From: Ziziphus jujuba
Lineage: Eukaryota; Streptophyta; Magnoliopsida; Rosales; Rhamnaceae
Length of the DNA: 64,000 nt
Assembly: GCF_031755915.1 (NCBI RefSeq)
Contig: NC_083384.1
Span: 27,322,001-27,386,000, forward strand
Direction of reading: 5' to 3'
Made by a program: the position numbers and the translations under genes. Numbering within the stretch: the stretch's first letter is position 1; each line of letters opens with the position of its first letter. The notes beneath the pieces were generated by a model, which worked only from the letters and a program-made list of their open reading frames with translations, was not told where the DNA came from and did not search any database. Positions 1 through 12,783 of the stretch are shown piece after piece.

Positions 1-539
1 ACCTCATCAAGAACAGATCCCCACGAGGTAAGGTACTCAGCATGAAATTCTAAATTATTTAGGTAATGTTAAAAATATGTGATAAAAATGTTCAACAAAT
101 ACCGTTTCAAAGACTATTTGATTTTCTTATATTATTTGTATCAGGACTTTCTGACTGGTAGCAAAATATTCAAGATTTGTTTCACCGCTAAACACAAAAC
201 ACAGCAAAATACTCAAGACCAAGCTAACAAATTATCAAATCAACACCCCCCACAAAAAATATCCAAGATTAAAGTTTCAAATTCAAATAAAAGCTGCACA
301 ATTTCATTTCCTGTATAGTAATTTTTGCAACTTCAAATTTCAACAATAGTTGATAATCCCAAAAACCATACTAAAAGCATTGTCTTTTACCTACTACTTT
401 AGTAGGTTTTCCTGATCTATATTCATTGTGAATGAGAGTAAAGTTGTTTAAATAACTAGGTATGAAAGTAAACAAATGACAAGCCAACAAAGTAGCATAC
501 ACTATTTTTCAATCGTTCCTGTTGAAATTTATTGTAGAT
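1..539. repeat. Segmental duplication copy A, left part
   Basis: This stretch aligns by eye with 7610-7694 followed by 14666-15230. Shared landmarks include ATGTTCAACAAATAC (near 89 and 14700), AAACACAAAACACAGCAAA and GTTGAAATTTATTGTAGAT. No intact reading frame is seen. The copies differ by scattered substitutions and small indels, so the duplication is not recent. The left limit lies outside the window. Confidence 0.75.
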
Positions 540-3384
540 GCAACATCTTGTCTCGAAGTACATTGGAATTTTTCATCCAGCTTGATTGGAGTTGACCGAG
601 TAGGCCCATGGTTGATTTTTTACTGTGAGCAAAATTTTGCATTGACCAAGGCACTGTGGCAAAATATCCATCGATTCAAGTTCGTAGGCTAGTAGCATGC
701 CGAAAATGGAGCTGTGGTTCGAAAGTTATGAACAAATAATTTACAATCTGAATTGAACAAGCGATGCTGAGTTTGACTTTTTATTTTTATGGATTCTTGT
801 TTTGACTTACTCATTGGTGCAAGTTTATAAACTAGTGACACGCTTAATTTGGACTTGTAGTTGGAAAGTTATAGACCTGTAAAGTTTAATAAATTTTTCT
901 AAGACTGACTTTATCGGGTATAATTCTAATCCATGTGTAAAACATGTGCACAGGGCCTCTACTAACATTGTGGCACATGTCAACATTTTGGCCAACCTAT
1001 GAGTGCACGGTGGCACCATAGGTGGTCTTTATTAGGTAAAAGAGGGGAGGCGGTAGGAGAGAGAAAAACCAGCTAGCCACCATTTGCCATTATTTGGTCA
1101 CCGGTGGTGTACATGAGTCAGCCCACGATGAATCTTGCCTCCCCACCAGCTGGCTTGCCAAATTTCATGGCTAGCAAGCAGGCAACACGTCAGGATTGGA
1201 GCGATTTCTGACGGCGATACCGTTTGCTTTGTCGGCCGATCTCTCTCACTCTGGCCATCCCTTGTTCTCATTACTTATGTCATTGAATTACCCACCCTCT
1301 AGCCATCCTTCCCACCAAATTTGACACGCATTCTTGACTTTGACAAGTTTTAAACATGTCCACCACCTTTTCCTCTTTATTTTAACCTCCCTAAGTTTAA
1401 ATTTGAGGTCCTTTTCACCCAATCCTCTTTAGATTGTGAGACTTGGGGACATTTAGTTACCCAAACTTCTTGGTCAGATCTCAAATTTGACCTATTCGAT
1501 CTCTAAAAGATAAGATCCAATTTGTGATCTTTATATCATAAGCTTCGATTTGGTATATACATTGCCGATTTTAGATAAAATTTGTATTAGCTCTCTCGGA
1601 TAGTTTGTGTATAAAATATCTTATTAAAATATTTTTTTAATCGGTATTATATTTTATTGATGTTTTAGGCACCTGTGTAAACTAAAAGACCGACCCTATG
1701 TAGGATTCAGGTGAGTGGTCCATTTTCTAAATTTATTTTCAAGTAGTAACAATTTTATATTTATGTTGTTTAAATTTTTGAAAATTTTATGACGTATTTT
1801 AAATTAATTAAAAATTGTTATTAAATTATGTTGTGTAAATTTATTAATTTTATATATAATTTTTGCATAAATTGATTTCTTGGATTTGAAGAAAATAATT
1901 GTATTAAATTTATTGTGCATAAAAATATATTTATATGTATATAAATATATGTGAATTTGTATTTATTTAGAAAGAATTAATTTTATAAAATTTGGCAGAT
2001 TTAAGAGTTTGGTTTGGACAAAATGAGGAATTTTATGGGTTCGGAAAATTATGGAAAAACTTGGTATTATTTTATAAAAATTGGTGTATGCTGTATTACC
2101 AATTTTTTTATTTTAGATGCACCATACAATACTGATGTTTTGTGTTGTATACGATGATTAATGCACAGATATTTATTCGTCATCCTATGGGAGTTAAGGA
2201 CAAAATGATTGGCATATATTTTGCACAGTGAACATCAGTCATCCCCTCCTGACCTCTAGATGGTAGGTTATTAATACTAGTACTTTGGGACGCCAATATA
2301 TCTTATTGCAGGTATTTCTTATAACTTCTTCGTCAAAGTGGTGCTTAAGATGCCGAGCACTGCTTGACAAAACTTAGTATATAGTGTGATGTATCAAATT
2401 GATTCCTGATATAAGTTTTAAAATATATTTTATTATATTTTAATTATTTATTTAAAATTTTGTGTTGAATTATTTAAATTGTTATTTTCTAAATTATTTA
2501 AAGTGTTGGATTTTAATTTTTACCACATCATTTTATTTATATAACTTGATTTATTTTATCATGATTTTATTTTATTTTGTATCGAATTGCCTGATATAAA
2601 TTTTAACTATATTTTATTTAATGTTGTCTTAGATTAATAATTGTTTTTTTAGAATTATTTCTAATGATATTTATAATTTTCAATTTATTTACGTTTTTAT
2701 TTACTACTTTGATTTTTAGGGAATATAAAAATTACAAGTTTTGTGAAATTAGTTTGAAAAAAGGAAACCTTTCAAACTGTGCAAAATAGTGAGTGTTTTG
2801 AGTGAAAATCTTTAATTTTTAATTAATTAATTAATTCTTATTTATTATTTGATAATAATATATGTTTATTAATTAGTTGAGTATCAATCACTAAGTTGAT
2901 TAGCATATCATTATTTTTCCATTTTAAATTTGCTCCTTTATGCCCAGGTGTTAGTAGGCTCTGACCATTCGGGTGCAAGCTTGATGTCTTTTGTCTACTG
3001 CCATGTTCGGAGAAGAACATTCTTCCTTCTTTTTTTTTTCCTTGTAATATTCCTTTTATAATTTCTTTCTCGTGTTTGTATTAATTATGTTCTTGAACTA
3101 AATCTTAGTACGCTCTGAATACTACTGCTGTTGAATTTTTATTTATTTGCTTCTGTGCCTATTCTCGTTATTATTGAAATGTTGTCCCTTGTGAAAAAAT
3201 TTGTAGTAAGGTAGGAGGAATAAGGTGGTGCTTTATTAGAGTGTGTTTTTAGTGCAGGGAATTTGAGGATAAGTCTAACCCTCAAAGGAGATGCTATCAG
3301 ATTTGTTATAAGAATATACGATGAAGTTTTTCCTAGTCAAGGCTAGAATAGGGTTTCGGTAGAGAATTATGGGTTAATCCAAAC
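540..3384. mobile_element. 2.85 kb insertion of unclassified type in copy A
   Basis: Comparison with the second copy (around 15210) shows this block is absent there. It is flanked by TGTAGAT at 533-539 and again at 3385-3391, which suggests a 7-bp target duplication (8 or 9 bp with one mismatch). There is no coding capacity, no TG...CA ends and no clear terminal inverted repeat. The first 1.5 kb is GC-moderate and the rest very AT-rich. Phrases such as GAAAGTTATGAAC recall the LTRs of plant Gypsy elements, so a solo LTR is possible, but a non-autonomous DNA transposon also fits. The class is unresolved. Confidence 0.5.
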
Positions 3385-3690
3385 TGTAGATATAAACATA
3401 TCCAATATAATTAAGAAGAGGGTTTAATTATACGAAGAATGAAAAAATGGAGAACTAAGTTGCTTTAATAGAACTTGTTAGTGGAAAAAAGTAATAGGTA
3501 ATAAGTCAAACTCAGTCTTTCACAATAGCTGAAAGGTCCAAATTGTCCTTTAAATGATCAAAAGATTGATGGCAACTAATGAGTTTGCCACAAAAAGTTT
3601 GCTTTAGAATATGAGCGCTTAAACATGTTGTGCATGAGTTGAAAGCTATACAAGAAAAGCTGCTCAAGACAGAAATGGAAAACTTGCTTC
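3385..3690. repeat. Segmental duplication copy A, right part
   Basis: This continues the match to 15205-15480 after the insertion. Shared landmarks are TTGTGCATGAGTT (about 3629 and 15411), GTCAAACTCAGT and the run around AGAGCTGCT/AAAGCTGCT. Copy A carries extra sequence near 3530-3610 that is missing in copy B. Similarity fades where the coiled-coil pseudogene begins. Confidence 0.65.
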
Positions 3691-4430
3691 TTCAATAGAT
3701 TTGGAGATCAAGTCCTTGAAACAAGTAGTGCTGATGGGAACGGCAGTGAAGATGGATAAACAAAAGGTTGAAAAGCTTCTGAAGCGTTTCCAAGAGCTCA
3801 ATGATGCTATTCTTATGTTGAAAGTTGCTGTTTCCGAAATAGGAAAAGTGAAATTTGTTATAATATCTGAGAAAGGCATTGAGATTGAGGCAGCTAAAAT
3901 GGATCAAGTTCAAGAACAAGAGAAGCTAAAAGATATGAGATTGAAAAGGAAATGGAGGAAAAGTTGGAGAATAAGTTTAATGCCAAGTGCCTATCTATGG
4001 AAGTACTTGAATCAGAGCTTGAATAAGCTGAAGAAAATACTAGTTTGTCCCAAAAAAAAATTTATGATTCCATGTTATCAAATCAAAGCTGCAAAAAGAT
4101 GAGTTAAGAGTTCAAAGAGAGAACAATCTTAAGTCAAGAAGCTTTGATTGAGGGATTTAAAATGGAGCTGAAAAATGAAAATGATTTGGCAAGCAAGTTG
4201 TCTAGTGATTTTGAAATGCTTAATAATGATACAGAGGAGGCAAAAGCTGAGATCGATAAGGGAAAGAAAAGCAAAAGCACAGTTTGAGATAGCAATGCTA
4301 AAATATGAGATTCACCAAAGGAGATTGAAAATTGCTATAGCAGGGAGTGCCAAGAAAGAGAATGAAAGGCTAAAACAAGAAGTAGATAGGATGGAGGAAG
4401 AAACTATAGACATGTGGGGAATAATAAATT
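3690..4430 (+). pseudogene. Frameshifted coiled-coil protein pseudogene
   Basis: The reading frame is rich in Lys, Glu and Leu with heptad spacing, as in a long coiled coil. Examples are KVEKLLKRFQELNDAILMLK from about 3760, EIEKEMEEKLENKF from about 3942, and EIAMLKYEIHQRRLKIA from about 4288. These pieces lie in different frames. I count at least three frame changes (near 3930, 4140 and 4260) and an in-frame TAA near 4024, so no single product can be made. The 3' end runs into T-rich sequence near 4425. The family is not recognised with confidence; plant coiled-coil proteins of nuclear or cytoskeletal type are possible. It directly follows duplicated segment A. Confidence 0.6.
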
Positions 4431-4847
4431 TTTTTTTCTTTTTTTGGGAATAAAGTAACACCTTTTTTTTAGAATACCATTAAACTAGTGCTGGTAAAAG
4501 ATAGTAATTATGATTGAGAAGTGGTTAACTAACTATTGTTATAATGTATGTAAAACATGTGTAATATATAACTTCAATGTAATTAATATATGGAAAAGAA
4601 AATTGTAATTAAGCAATTATTAAATAAATTTATAATCTATATAAATGGTAGTAAAACAAAGAGTTTAGGAAAGTCAAAACAAAAGTGAAAATGCATTAAA
4701 ACAAAATGTCTTATTAGAGATATCAAAATGAGTATGGTTATATACGACATGCATCCTTAATGTATTCATATCCTAATTTTCTTTTCTTGAAGAAACCTAT
4801 CCCAATCAATGCTTCTTATATGCATAAATCCTCAACATATTCATATC
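4431..4847. other. AT-rich spacer
   Basis: Non-coding AT-rich sequence between two pseudogenes on opposite strands. CATATCCTAATTTTCTT/CATATCCTAATTTTTTG occurs twice (about 4767 and 4841), a short local duplication. Nothing else is recognised. Confidence 0.6.
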
Positions 4848-6412
4848 CTAATTTTTTGGTTTCTTAGACCATAAGCACAAAAATTTAATGTTGGAAGGAA
4901 CTTTTTCTTCAAGCTTTTGGACAATTTCTATCTGTTTAGCCGAATGAGATTTTGAATCGCAAGGATGGATAATCATCTTCTTCAATTCTTTTGCACTCCC
5001 TATGAGATGAAATGCCAAATCTTTATCTCTTATACAGGTAGCATATCCAAATAACTCAACCACCTCCAAGTGAAAATGAAGACATTTTTCGGCTTTTTCA
5101 AAGTTTTTGCACTCATCTTCCCCATCTTCATACACTAGTATGCACTCATCCTCCTCATCTTCATCATGCATGGGCTCCAACTGCACAAATAAAAGAAACA
5201 TCATAATTCAAAAAACTAAGAAATAATCATGAAAGCAGTTAGCAATGTAATACATGCCTCAGTTGAACATTTGTTTATAATTATGTACAACACAAAACAT
5301 AATTTGGTGTTAAGGAACTAAATCCCTCTAATCAGTCTCTATTCATGCAAGCAACAAAGAGCCAAATATCAAATAAAACCTACCTGATTATGCAAGTAGT
5401 AAAGAGAAAAGTCAGAATGCATTAATCACAAGTCAACACTGGCAAACAAGGACCAAAATTGATATGTGCAATAACTAGTATAAAGTTTCTTCACATAGAT
5501 CCTTAAATCATGTAAATTACCATATAAATAATATTGTACACTTGTATATAATATATCAAATATCATTGAGAAAGCTTAGTGCTTCCATTTACACAAATCA
5601 CACACAAATAGCGTTGAAAACCTACCTCTAATTCAAATATTTACAAGTGAGGAAATGGCTCCGTGAATGCATTTAATTGGAGAAGGCTACATTTGAGGCC
5701 AACGGCAAATTGCAAATGCTTGAGAGTTATTTATTTAGGAATTACTTGATTCTCCTTGAATTTCTGAAAACAACACAGTGAATGAGACATTTACATAATC
5801 CAATAGAAAAATAAAAACTACCATCGTAATTCAATAAACTAACCTCGACATGGTTTTCAAATTTGAGAACTCATAGGTGAGAGATACAGCTAGAAAACAC
5901 TTCAAAAACAGTGTCAATGTGTATGCCAGATTCAGGTAAGTCCCAATAGATGTATAGCCGAACAAGTTTAGTAACATTCGTAAGAAGCAAGTGACTGCGA
6001 GGCATTACATTTCCATGAATATGCAGCGTAAGAAGATTCTTGGCAGAAATTTCAACTTTTCTAATCTGGCAACACTCGTATTTCCAAATACTTCAAAGCG
6101 ACTGACGTTTTGGCTGAAACTGTAAAATCATCCAAAATAGTGGAGTAAGACACCCTCAATAGTTGAAGAGATGGACAATTTGACCTCAGTTGTTCAAGAA
6201 CCTTTCCACGGATTCCAACATATTGAAAATCAACCACTCGGATGCTCTTAAACCCATTAAATAAGGATTTGTCATTCACAACATGTAGAGGAAGAACTTA
6301 ACTTTCTCGAGAAACTCTACTTTGTTGCCACAAGTCCAATACAAGGTCGTGAAGTCTCTTTGTTAAAGCAATCCTAATGAATTTGTTTATCAATTCTGAG
6401 AAGAACTGATAA
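4848..6412 (-). pseudogene. F-box/LRR protein with FBD tail, decayed
   Basis: Reading down from about 6412, the minus strand encodes the LRR part of a plant F-box/LRR/FBD protein, the substrate-recognition class of SCF ubiquitin ligases. Pieces include LTKRLHDLVLDLW, VLEQLRSNCPSLQLLRVSYS, KVEISAKNLLTLHIHG and, at 5204-4848, an FBD-like tail with HLEVVELFGYATCIRDKDLA and KELKKMIIHPCDS. The frame is broken. A TAA lies near 6302 after RVSRES, a one-base shift lies near 6070 between LKYLEI and the CCQIRKVEIS continuation, and a TGA lies near 5870 before VLKFENH. The N-terminal F-box is not seen upstream of 6412, so the copy is truncated too. Two spliced introns between 4848 and 5880 are likely. 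Family assignment is firm; functionality is unlikely. Confidence 0.75.
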
Positions 6413-7609
6413 GAAAATGAAAATCAATCACTCATGTAGTACAAGTGCTGTGCGATAGTCAGAAAGTCACACATGTGTGTAAGAATCAAGATCATAACTA
6501 GAGAACCAAACATATAACCACTTACTCAAGAAGTACTAGTGATGTGTGATAATCAAAGTGCGATACATGTGTCTAACAATGAAGCTCATCACTTGAGAAC
6601 CAAACATATATTCAGTTAGTCAAGAAGTACAAGTGCTGTGTGATGATCAAAATGCCGTACCTGTGTATAAGAACCAACTCATGATTAGAGAACCAAACAT
6701 ATCAATTTTAGGTTTCATTTCATAAGGGACATCTTTGTTGAAAAAAAGAGTTGAGTTGAATAAAGTAGCTACAGAGGAGAATTAAAGAAACTAAAGACAG
6801 AAGCAGCTAGGTGCAATGAAAATATATTTCATTTCTATTTTGACCAAATAACTTCATGAAAATCAAAAATATGAAAGATGCCATCATTTATCCTCAGAGA
6901 GATTATGTTTTCCAAAAAATAGAAGGATCATTATTAAAATGAAGGTTGAAATTCACATGAAGACTGAATTTTCCGTCTATAAACAACTATAAATGTCTTG
7001 AAGAAGATGAGGAGCCTTAAAGTTGAACAAGGTGGGTCAATTTGTGCTGATTGCTGAGTTGGTAGGAGACAATCTATTATACTATTTGTTCTCTTAGCTG
7101 AGGGAAAAACAGAGTATTTAGATAACTTGAATAGAATTGAAGCATTTAAGTTGTGATAGTAGTTGATTTTCCTATTACTTGCAAGAAATAGTTTACTTTG
7201 CCTCTGTCCTTACTATATAACTTATGCTCAATGGTCAAGGAGGTCTTATTCCCTATCATTTTTGTATAACTCTAGGTTTTGCGATAAGAGGATTTTTGCT
7301 GTTATAGACGATATCATAACAATTTTCAAATTCAAGAATCATTTTTTTGAATCCTTAATGGGTTATTTGCTATATGACAAACCGAATGGTGCGAATTTCT
7401 AGAAAATATACCAGACATCTAAAAGGTAAAAGAAGTATAAAGTTTCTTGGGAATGAAGCTAATCAAGTGGCTATACAAAAAACTAGAGATAAGATGATTC
7501 CTGAATGGTAAACATATAGTCCACAAGTTTTAGTTGGTTATATAGACATTTCCAATACTAATCGGCCTCACCAATCTATAAATAGAAGTAATCGGTGAGA
7601 AGCAATAGA
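6413..7609. other. Non-coding spacer with short tandem-like repeats
   Basis: No gene is recognised. Between about 6415 and 6710 a unit of roughly 105 bases occurs three times in diverged form. Each copy holds AAGTACAAGTGCTGTG-like and GAACCAAACATAT strings (the latter near 6504, 6597 and 6690). The rest is AT-rich with short chance ORFs. Confidence 0.6.
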
Positions 7610-7694
7610 AATGGGCAGATTTACCAATTCTACAAAATATCAACAAGAACACATTTCCCACTGGGTTAGGTACTCAACATAAAATTCTAATTTC
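7610..7694. repeat. Segmental duplication copy B, left part
   Basis: CAAGAACACATTTCCCACTGGGTTAGGTACTCAACATAAAATTCTAA-type sequence here matches the first 50 bases of the window (AAGAACAGATCC... AGGTACTCAGCATGAAATTC). The match resumes at 14666 after the Copia element. The copy may extend further left, but its counterpart would lie before position 1. Confidence 0.65.
7690..7694. repeat. Copia target-site duplication, left
   Basis: ATTTC directly precedes the left LTR and is repeated at 14661-14665. Confidence 0.9.
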
Positions 7695-8289
7695 TGTTGG
7701 AAAAATATGTGCATATATATATGTAAATACATGTGGAAAAATTTAATACAAAATAAATAAAATTACATAAATATTCAGAAAATTTAGAACTTGTATTTCT
7801 TTAAATTGATCTTTCTTCTGAAAGTCTGACCGAGATCTGTGTGATAACACAGTATCCTTAAGACGTTTTACGCCCACTAGTGTAGGAGTTTTGTGACGAA
7901 CGTCTCCCAGGATACAATGGTAGCAAAAGCTTTCAGATCTAACACCTCCGAAGCTTTTCTCTTCAAACTATCCGTGTATCTTTACTTTACCACAGTCTCT
8001 AATTTTTTTTTTCTCTCTCTAGTTTTTTCACATAAAAATTTTTCAAAGCTTTTTCTCTGTATTTTTTCTAAAAGCAAAACTGAAAAGAATGTTGAAAAAC
8101 GTGTGTCCTCCAAACTATCAACACAGAGTTATATCTACCGTAAAACTCTCAACCTATTTTTCAAAATATTATTTTATTATGTATTAAAATAAACATTATT
8201 TTCTCTAGAAAACGTAGGGTACAAAAACACAAAATTAAAGGCCCAAAACCCATTTACAAATCATTCAAATTTAGACCCAAAATCCAACA
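7695..8289 (-). repeat. Copia 3' LTR
   Basis: 595 bp, TGTTGG...CCAACA. It matches the right LTR along its length with small differences, for example ACATGTGG versus ACATTGG near the start and ACTAGTGTAGG versus ACCGATGTAGG near 7877/14239. It includes the region AAGACGTTTTACGCCCAC. Confidence 0.95.
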
Positions 8290-8298
8290 ATCCCCCAC
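8290..8298 (-). promoter_or_regulatory. Polypurine tract of the Copia element
   Basis: On the minus strand TGTGGGGGAT abuts the 3' LTR start. This is the expected plus-strand primer for reverse transcription and shows the element's direction. Confidence 0.8.
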
Positions 8299-8811
8299 AT
8301 GAATGATTAGACTAAACAAAGCAGAACTCTAGTGGTAAAGCTCTGCAGTTGGAACCTGCATAGGATAGGTAGATGTTACTCTTTGAACCTTCCCTTGTGA
8401 GACTACATCTTCTTTACTTACTAATGGTAGATGCAATATCTTTGAACCATTTCATCTTTTGTGTAAATGACAACATAGCCCACACATGATTTCTTCCTAG
8501 TACACTTCAGTTCTCATTGTTGTGTTCATTTTGGCCCTGAACACCTCCCTGATTCTGCAAGTGTTTCTAAAAAATTGCACCCTTAACAATTCTCCTTTGA
8601 AGCAGCCATTCTTCTCTCTCACATAGATGATTTCTATTTCCAATGTAATCAACATAACTATGCATTGATTACCACACACAACTTATAGGAATCATTAAAA
8701 GCATATTTTATACTTAACCCTTTTTATCACTATTTCATCATAGAAATGGATATAAGATTAACCCCCACAGTGATCCATACCAGTCTTTACAATTGCGTTG
8801 TCCCATTGAAC

Positions 8812-8837
<26 letters not shown>
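8299..8837 (-). other. Copia 3' untranslated region
   Basis: Sequence between the end of the pol remnant and the polypurine tract. No reading frame of note. It contains AGCTCTGCAGTTGGAACC near 8339, which is not a plus-strand primer site. Confidence 0.6.
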
Positions 8838-8843
<6 letters not shown>

Positions 8844-10243
8844 GGTTTCCATCGTATTGACTTTATTCATGGGCTTCAATCTCATTCCCCTCGATGACTT
8901 CTCAACTAGTTCTCTATTTAACTCTTTGGTTAGCGGATCCACAATGTTATCTTTCCGACTTTACATAGTCTATTGAGATAACTCTAGTTGGGATTAACTG
9001 TCTAATGGAATTGTATCTACGATGAATATGTCTAGACTTTCCATTATATATAATATTTTATACCCTGCCAATCGCAAATTAACTGTCATAATGTAAACTT
9101 ATTGCTGACACAAGTTTAGGCCATCTTGAAATGTCCTCTATAAATTGGCGTATAAACTTAGATTCCATCGTGGATCAAGCTATCACGATTTGTTTTGAGT
9201 ATTTCCATGTCACGGTTGCACCCACTAATGTAAACACATAGCCACTAGTGGACTTTAAGTCCTTAATATCTGATATCCAATTTGCACTACTGTATCCTTC
9301 TAATACAGCAGGATATCTTGTATAGTGCAGTCCGTATTTACGAGTATATCGCAAGTACCTTAGTAATCTGACGATCCTTTTCCAATGATTTTCATTTGGA
9401 TTACTCGTGTATCTACTCAGTCTATTTATTGCATAGGCTAAGTCTGATATGATATAGCTCATCAAGTACATCAGACTTCCAATCACCCTAGTGTATTCCA
9501 CTTGAGATACACCTTCTCCTTTATTTTTGGATAAGTGTAAACTCATGTCTATGGGTGTTCTGGCTATATTAGTATCATCATTACTAAACTTAGCCAGTAT
9601 TTTATCTACATAATGCGTCTGACTAAGAATGATTCCATTCGAAATCCTCGTGATTTTCATACCTAAAATCACATCTACAAGCCCCATACCTTTCATGTCA
9701 AATTTAAAATTTAACATGACTTTTGTAGTTCAAACCATATTGTCGTTGCTATCTATTATGAGATTGTCATCTACATACAAATATAGAATAACATATCCAT
9801 TCTCTATATCTTTTACATAGATACATTCGTCACATTCATTTATTTTAAACCCATCTTTTAGCACGACATTATCAAATTTTTGATGCCATTACTTTGGAGC
9901 TTGTTTAAGTCCGTATAAGGACTTTACCACTCTACAGACTTTTTTTTCTTATCCTGGAGCAGAGAAACCCTCAGGTTGCTCCATATATATCTCTTCATCT
10001 AGATCTCCATTAAAAAAGGTTGTTTTCACATCCATTTGATGTACTACAAGATCTCGCAATGCAGCGATTGCCAGTACCATCCTTATGGAATTTATCCTCG
10101 TTACTGGATAATAAGTGTCAAAATAATCAAGGTCTTCTTTTTGCTTGTATCCCTTAATTACAAGTCTCGTCTCGTATTTATCTATTGAGCCATCTGCTTT
10201 CATCTTCCTTTTAAAAATCCATTTGTAACCCAAAGATTTACAA
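8838..10243 (-). pseudogene. Copia reverse transcriptase and RNase H, broken
   Basis: RT starts near 10233 (GYKWIFKRKMKADGSIDKYE; VHQMDVKTTFFNGDLDEEIY). A stop interrupts it after EQPEGFSAPG (near 9949), and another lies within the SLYGLKQAPK region (near 9885). The YVDD catalytic motif is still visible near 9775 as YLYVDDN. From 9717 to 9175 runs an open stretch with the RT-RNase H junction ([13 protein letters not shown]) and RNase H sequence ending [16 protein letters not shown] stop follows, then STMESKF with part of the usual sequence deleted. Beyond that are SRHIHRRYNSIRQL and DNIVDPLTKELN, the normal Copia C-terminus. The protein would be inactive. Confidence 0.9.
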
Positions 10244-11640
10244 CCTGGAGGAAGATCTACTAACTCTCAAGTATGATTCTGTAAAATGGAATCAATTTGA
10301 CTTTTTACGGTCTCTTTCCATAAATTCACTTCAAGAGAATTTACAGCACCTTGGAAGTTTTGAGGTTCACTTTCCAGCATATAAGTAAAAAAATCCAAAC
10401 GATAGGATTTTTCGATTCTTACTCTTTTGCTACGTCTAATTTCAACCTCAATCTCATCTTCATTCTCTTGTTCTCGATCACTATCGTTATCATCATCACT
10501 GATAGCATCATAAACTCGCTTAGACGAGCTCGGTCCTTCTTCCACTTTATACGAAAAAATATATTTGAAAAATGATACATTTCTTAATTCCATTATTGTG
10601 TTCTTGTGAATATCAGAAATTTTTTACCTATATATAAGAAACCGATACGCACTACTATTCTGTGCATATCATATGAAGATGCAATCAACAATTTTGGAAC
10701 CTATCTTCACCTTCTTAATTGTAAGTATCACTACTTTAGCTAGACACCTCCATACTAGTAAATATTTGTAAGAAGGTTTTCTTCCCTTCCACAACTCATA
10801 GGGTATCTTTACATGATCTTTCCGGGATACCTTATTTAAAAAGTCATTCGCCGACAAAATGGCTTCCCCTCATAAGTTCTGAAAACATTACATTAATTAT
10901 TTCTTTTAAAGTTCTATTTTTCCATTCAGCCACACCATTTGATTGTGGCAAATATGGTGGACTAACTTCATGTATAATGCCTTGTTGAGACAATACTCTC
11001 CAAATGGAGTTACATATTCTCCACCACAATCACTTATGATCACTTTAACTTTCCTGTTGAATTGATTCTCAACTTCCGTTTTATAGAGAATAAATTTCTT
11101 TATAAGCTCATCCTTGCTCTTTAGTAGGTATATATAGCAATATTTCGTACTATCATCAATAAAGGTGATAAAATACTTATTACCACCTCTAGTCGGTGCG
11201 AATTTTAAATCATATACATCACTATGTATTAAATCCAAAGGTTCATTATTTCTATAAATTATTTGATATGATGACCTCATTGATTTTGCTTCCACACAAG
11301 TTTCACATTTATGATTAGAATCAATTGCAAGTGTGGGAATATGATTTAAGTTAATTAACTTCCGCAGAGAATTAAAATTAATATGTCCTAGTCTACCATA
11401 CCACAAAATGGAAAACTCAAGCAAGTAAATAGAAGAAGTACTAGCTTTATTCATTTCTTTTGGCTTTACAGTCATTACATTGAGTTTAAATAAACCATTG
11501 GCTATATAGCTCTTTCCCATAAACATCCCAAATTTGGACAAAATAACATTATCTGACTCAAATATTAAGCGAAAACCATGTTTGCTCAGCAACGATCCAG
11601 ATACCAGATTCTTGCGAATGTCTAGAACATACAATACATT
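10244..11640 (-). pseudogene. Copia integrase region and acidic linker, broken
   Basis: From about 11550 the minus strand gives the GAG-pre-integrase zinc region (GRLGHINFNSLRKL, HKCETCVEAKSMRSSYQ). The integrase core follows, with its Asp in DLIHSDVYDLKF, second Asp in ISDCGGEY and Glu in PQSNGVAEWKNRTLKE. A one-base frameshift near 11000 separates the second Asp from the Glu. Further breaks occur near 10850 before the part reading VSRKDHVKIPYELWKGRKPS. Residues at 10593-10267 form the acidic, low-conservation linker (AISDDDNDSDREQENEDE) that joins integrase to RT in this family. The arrangement is typical Copia. Confidence 0.88.
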
Positions 11641-12783
11641 ATTCAGAGTCGGTTCTTTTCCCAAGATCATCTTCAGGATTACTTTACCCTCACCTTAGAT
11701 TTCTGAGGTAGCAGAGTTACGCATGAACAACTTCTTCCCGTTCTTTTTTGGTTCGAAGGAAGTGAACATGCTCCTATTCGAACACACGTGGCTGGTCGGA
11801 CCAATATCTACCCACCACTCTCTAGGATTAGATCCCACCAGGTTCACCTTAGATATCACAGCACTAAGGTCAATGTCATCAACCTCTCAAATGATGTCCT
11901 CCATCACCTGTGCCTGGTTCCTTTTTCTCTTTGGCAGTCTACATTCCGTAGCTCTGTAACCCATCTTGTCACAGTTGAATTACCCACCTTGAAACTTGGC
12001 CTTCTTGGAGATTTCTCCTTTAAGCTCCAACTTGGAAGCTTTTCCAGTCTTCTTCTTGTTCTTGGAGCTCTGACCATGCTCCACAACATTGGCCTTCAAC
12101 ACGACCTTTGAAGCTCTTTTATCAGACTTTCTGTTGTCATCTTCAATGCGAAGCTTGCTAATAAAAGCCTCCATATCCATCTCCTTTCTTTTGTGTTTCA
12201 AATATTTCCTGAAGTCACTCTAACTTAGAGGTAGCTTCTCAATCATACAAGCCACGTGTAAGGCTTCATTCATGATCATCCCTTCAGCAAACATTTCTTG
12301 AATCAACACTTACAACTCATATACCTGATTCATTAATGGCTTCGTATCTACCATTATGTAGTCCAAGAGTCAGCCTTTAATAAACTTTCCTGAACCCGCA
12401 TTCTCAGTCTTGTACTTCCGGTCCAGTGTTTCCCACAGCTCCTTAGCTGACTTCGTGCCACAGTATACACCATACAGGGCATCAGACAGACCATTCAGAA
12501 CATAATTCCGACATAAAGAATCGGAATTATTCCATGCATCCATCGCCATGAGTGTCTCCCTATCACTCTTTTCATTACTGGATGGCACATCTTCAGTCAA
12601 GTACTTCGCAAGTCCCAGGGTGGCCATGTAAAATAGCATCTTCTGCTGCCACCTCCTGAAGTTTGCTCCGTTAAACTTCTTAGATTTTTCTGCATGACTA
12701 ATAGAAGGAGGCATCTGAATCCCAAAAGTCTGAATGGGCATGCATAGTTCTATTGTCTCCACTTGCCATTTTTGTAACATCAC
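11641..12783 (-). pseudogene. Copia gag, zinc knuckle and protease, broken
   Basis: Gag starts at 12783 or at the internal Met near 12700 and shows the UBN2-type capsid sequence (FNGANFRRWQQKMLFYMATL; SAKELWETLDRKYKTE). A stop follows near 12370. At 12201-11980 lies the Lys-rich part before the zinc knuckle. The knuckle itself reads FNCDKMGYRATEC, having lost its first Cys to a stop and its His to Tyr. The protease near 11815 reads WWVDIGPTSHVC where the usual active site is D-T/S-G-A, so two positions are changed. These losses agree with an inactive copy. Confidence 0.85.

Noticed and set aside
8330..8400. tRNA-like string AGCTCTGCAGTTGGAACC in the Copia 3' region
   Set aside because: It does not fold as a tRNA by eye and lacks a proper B-box.
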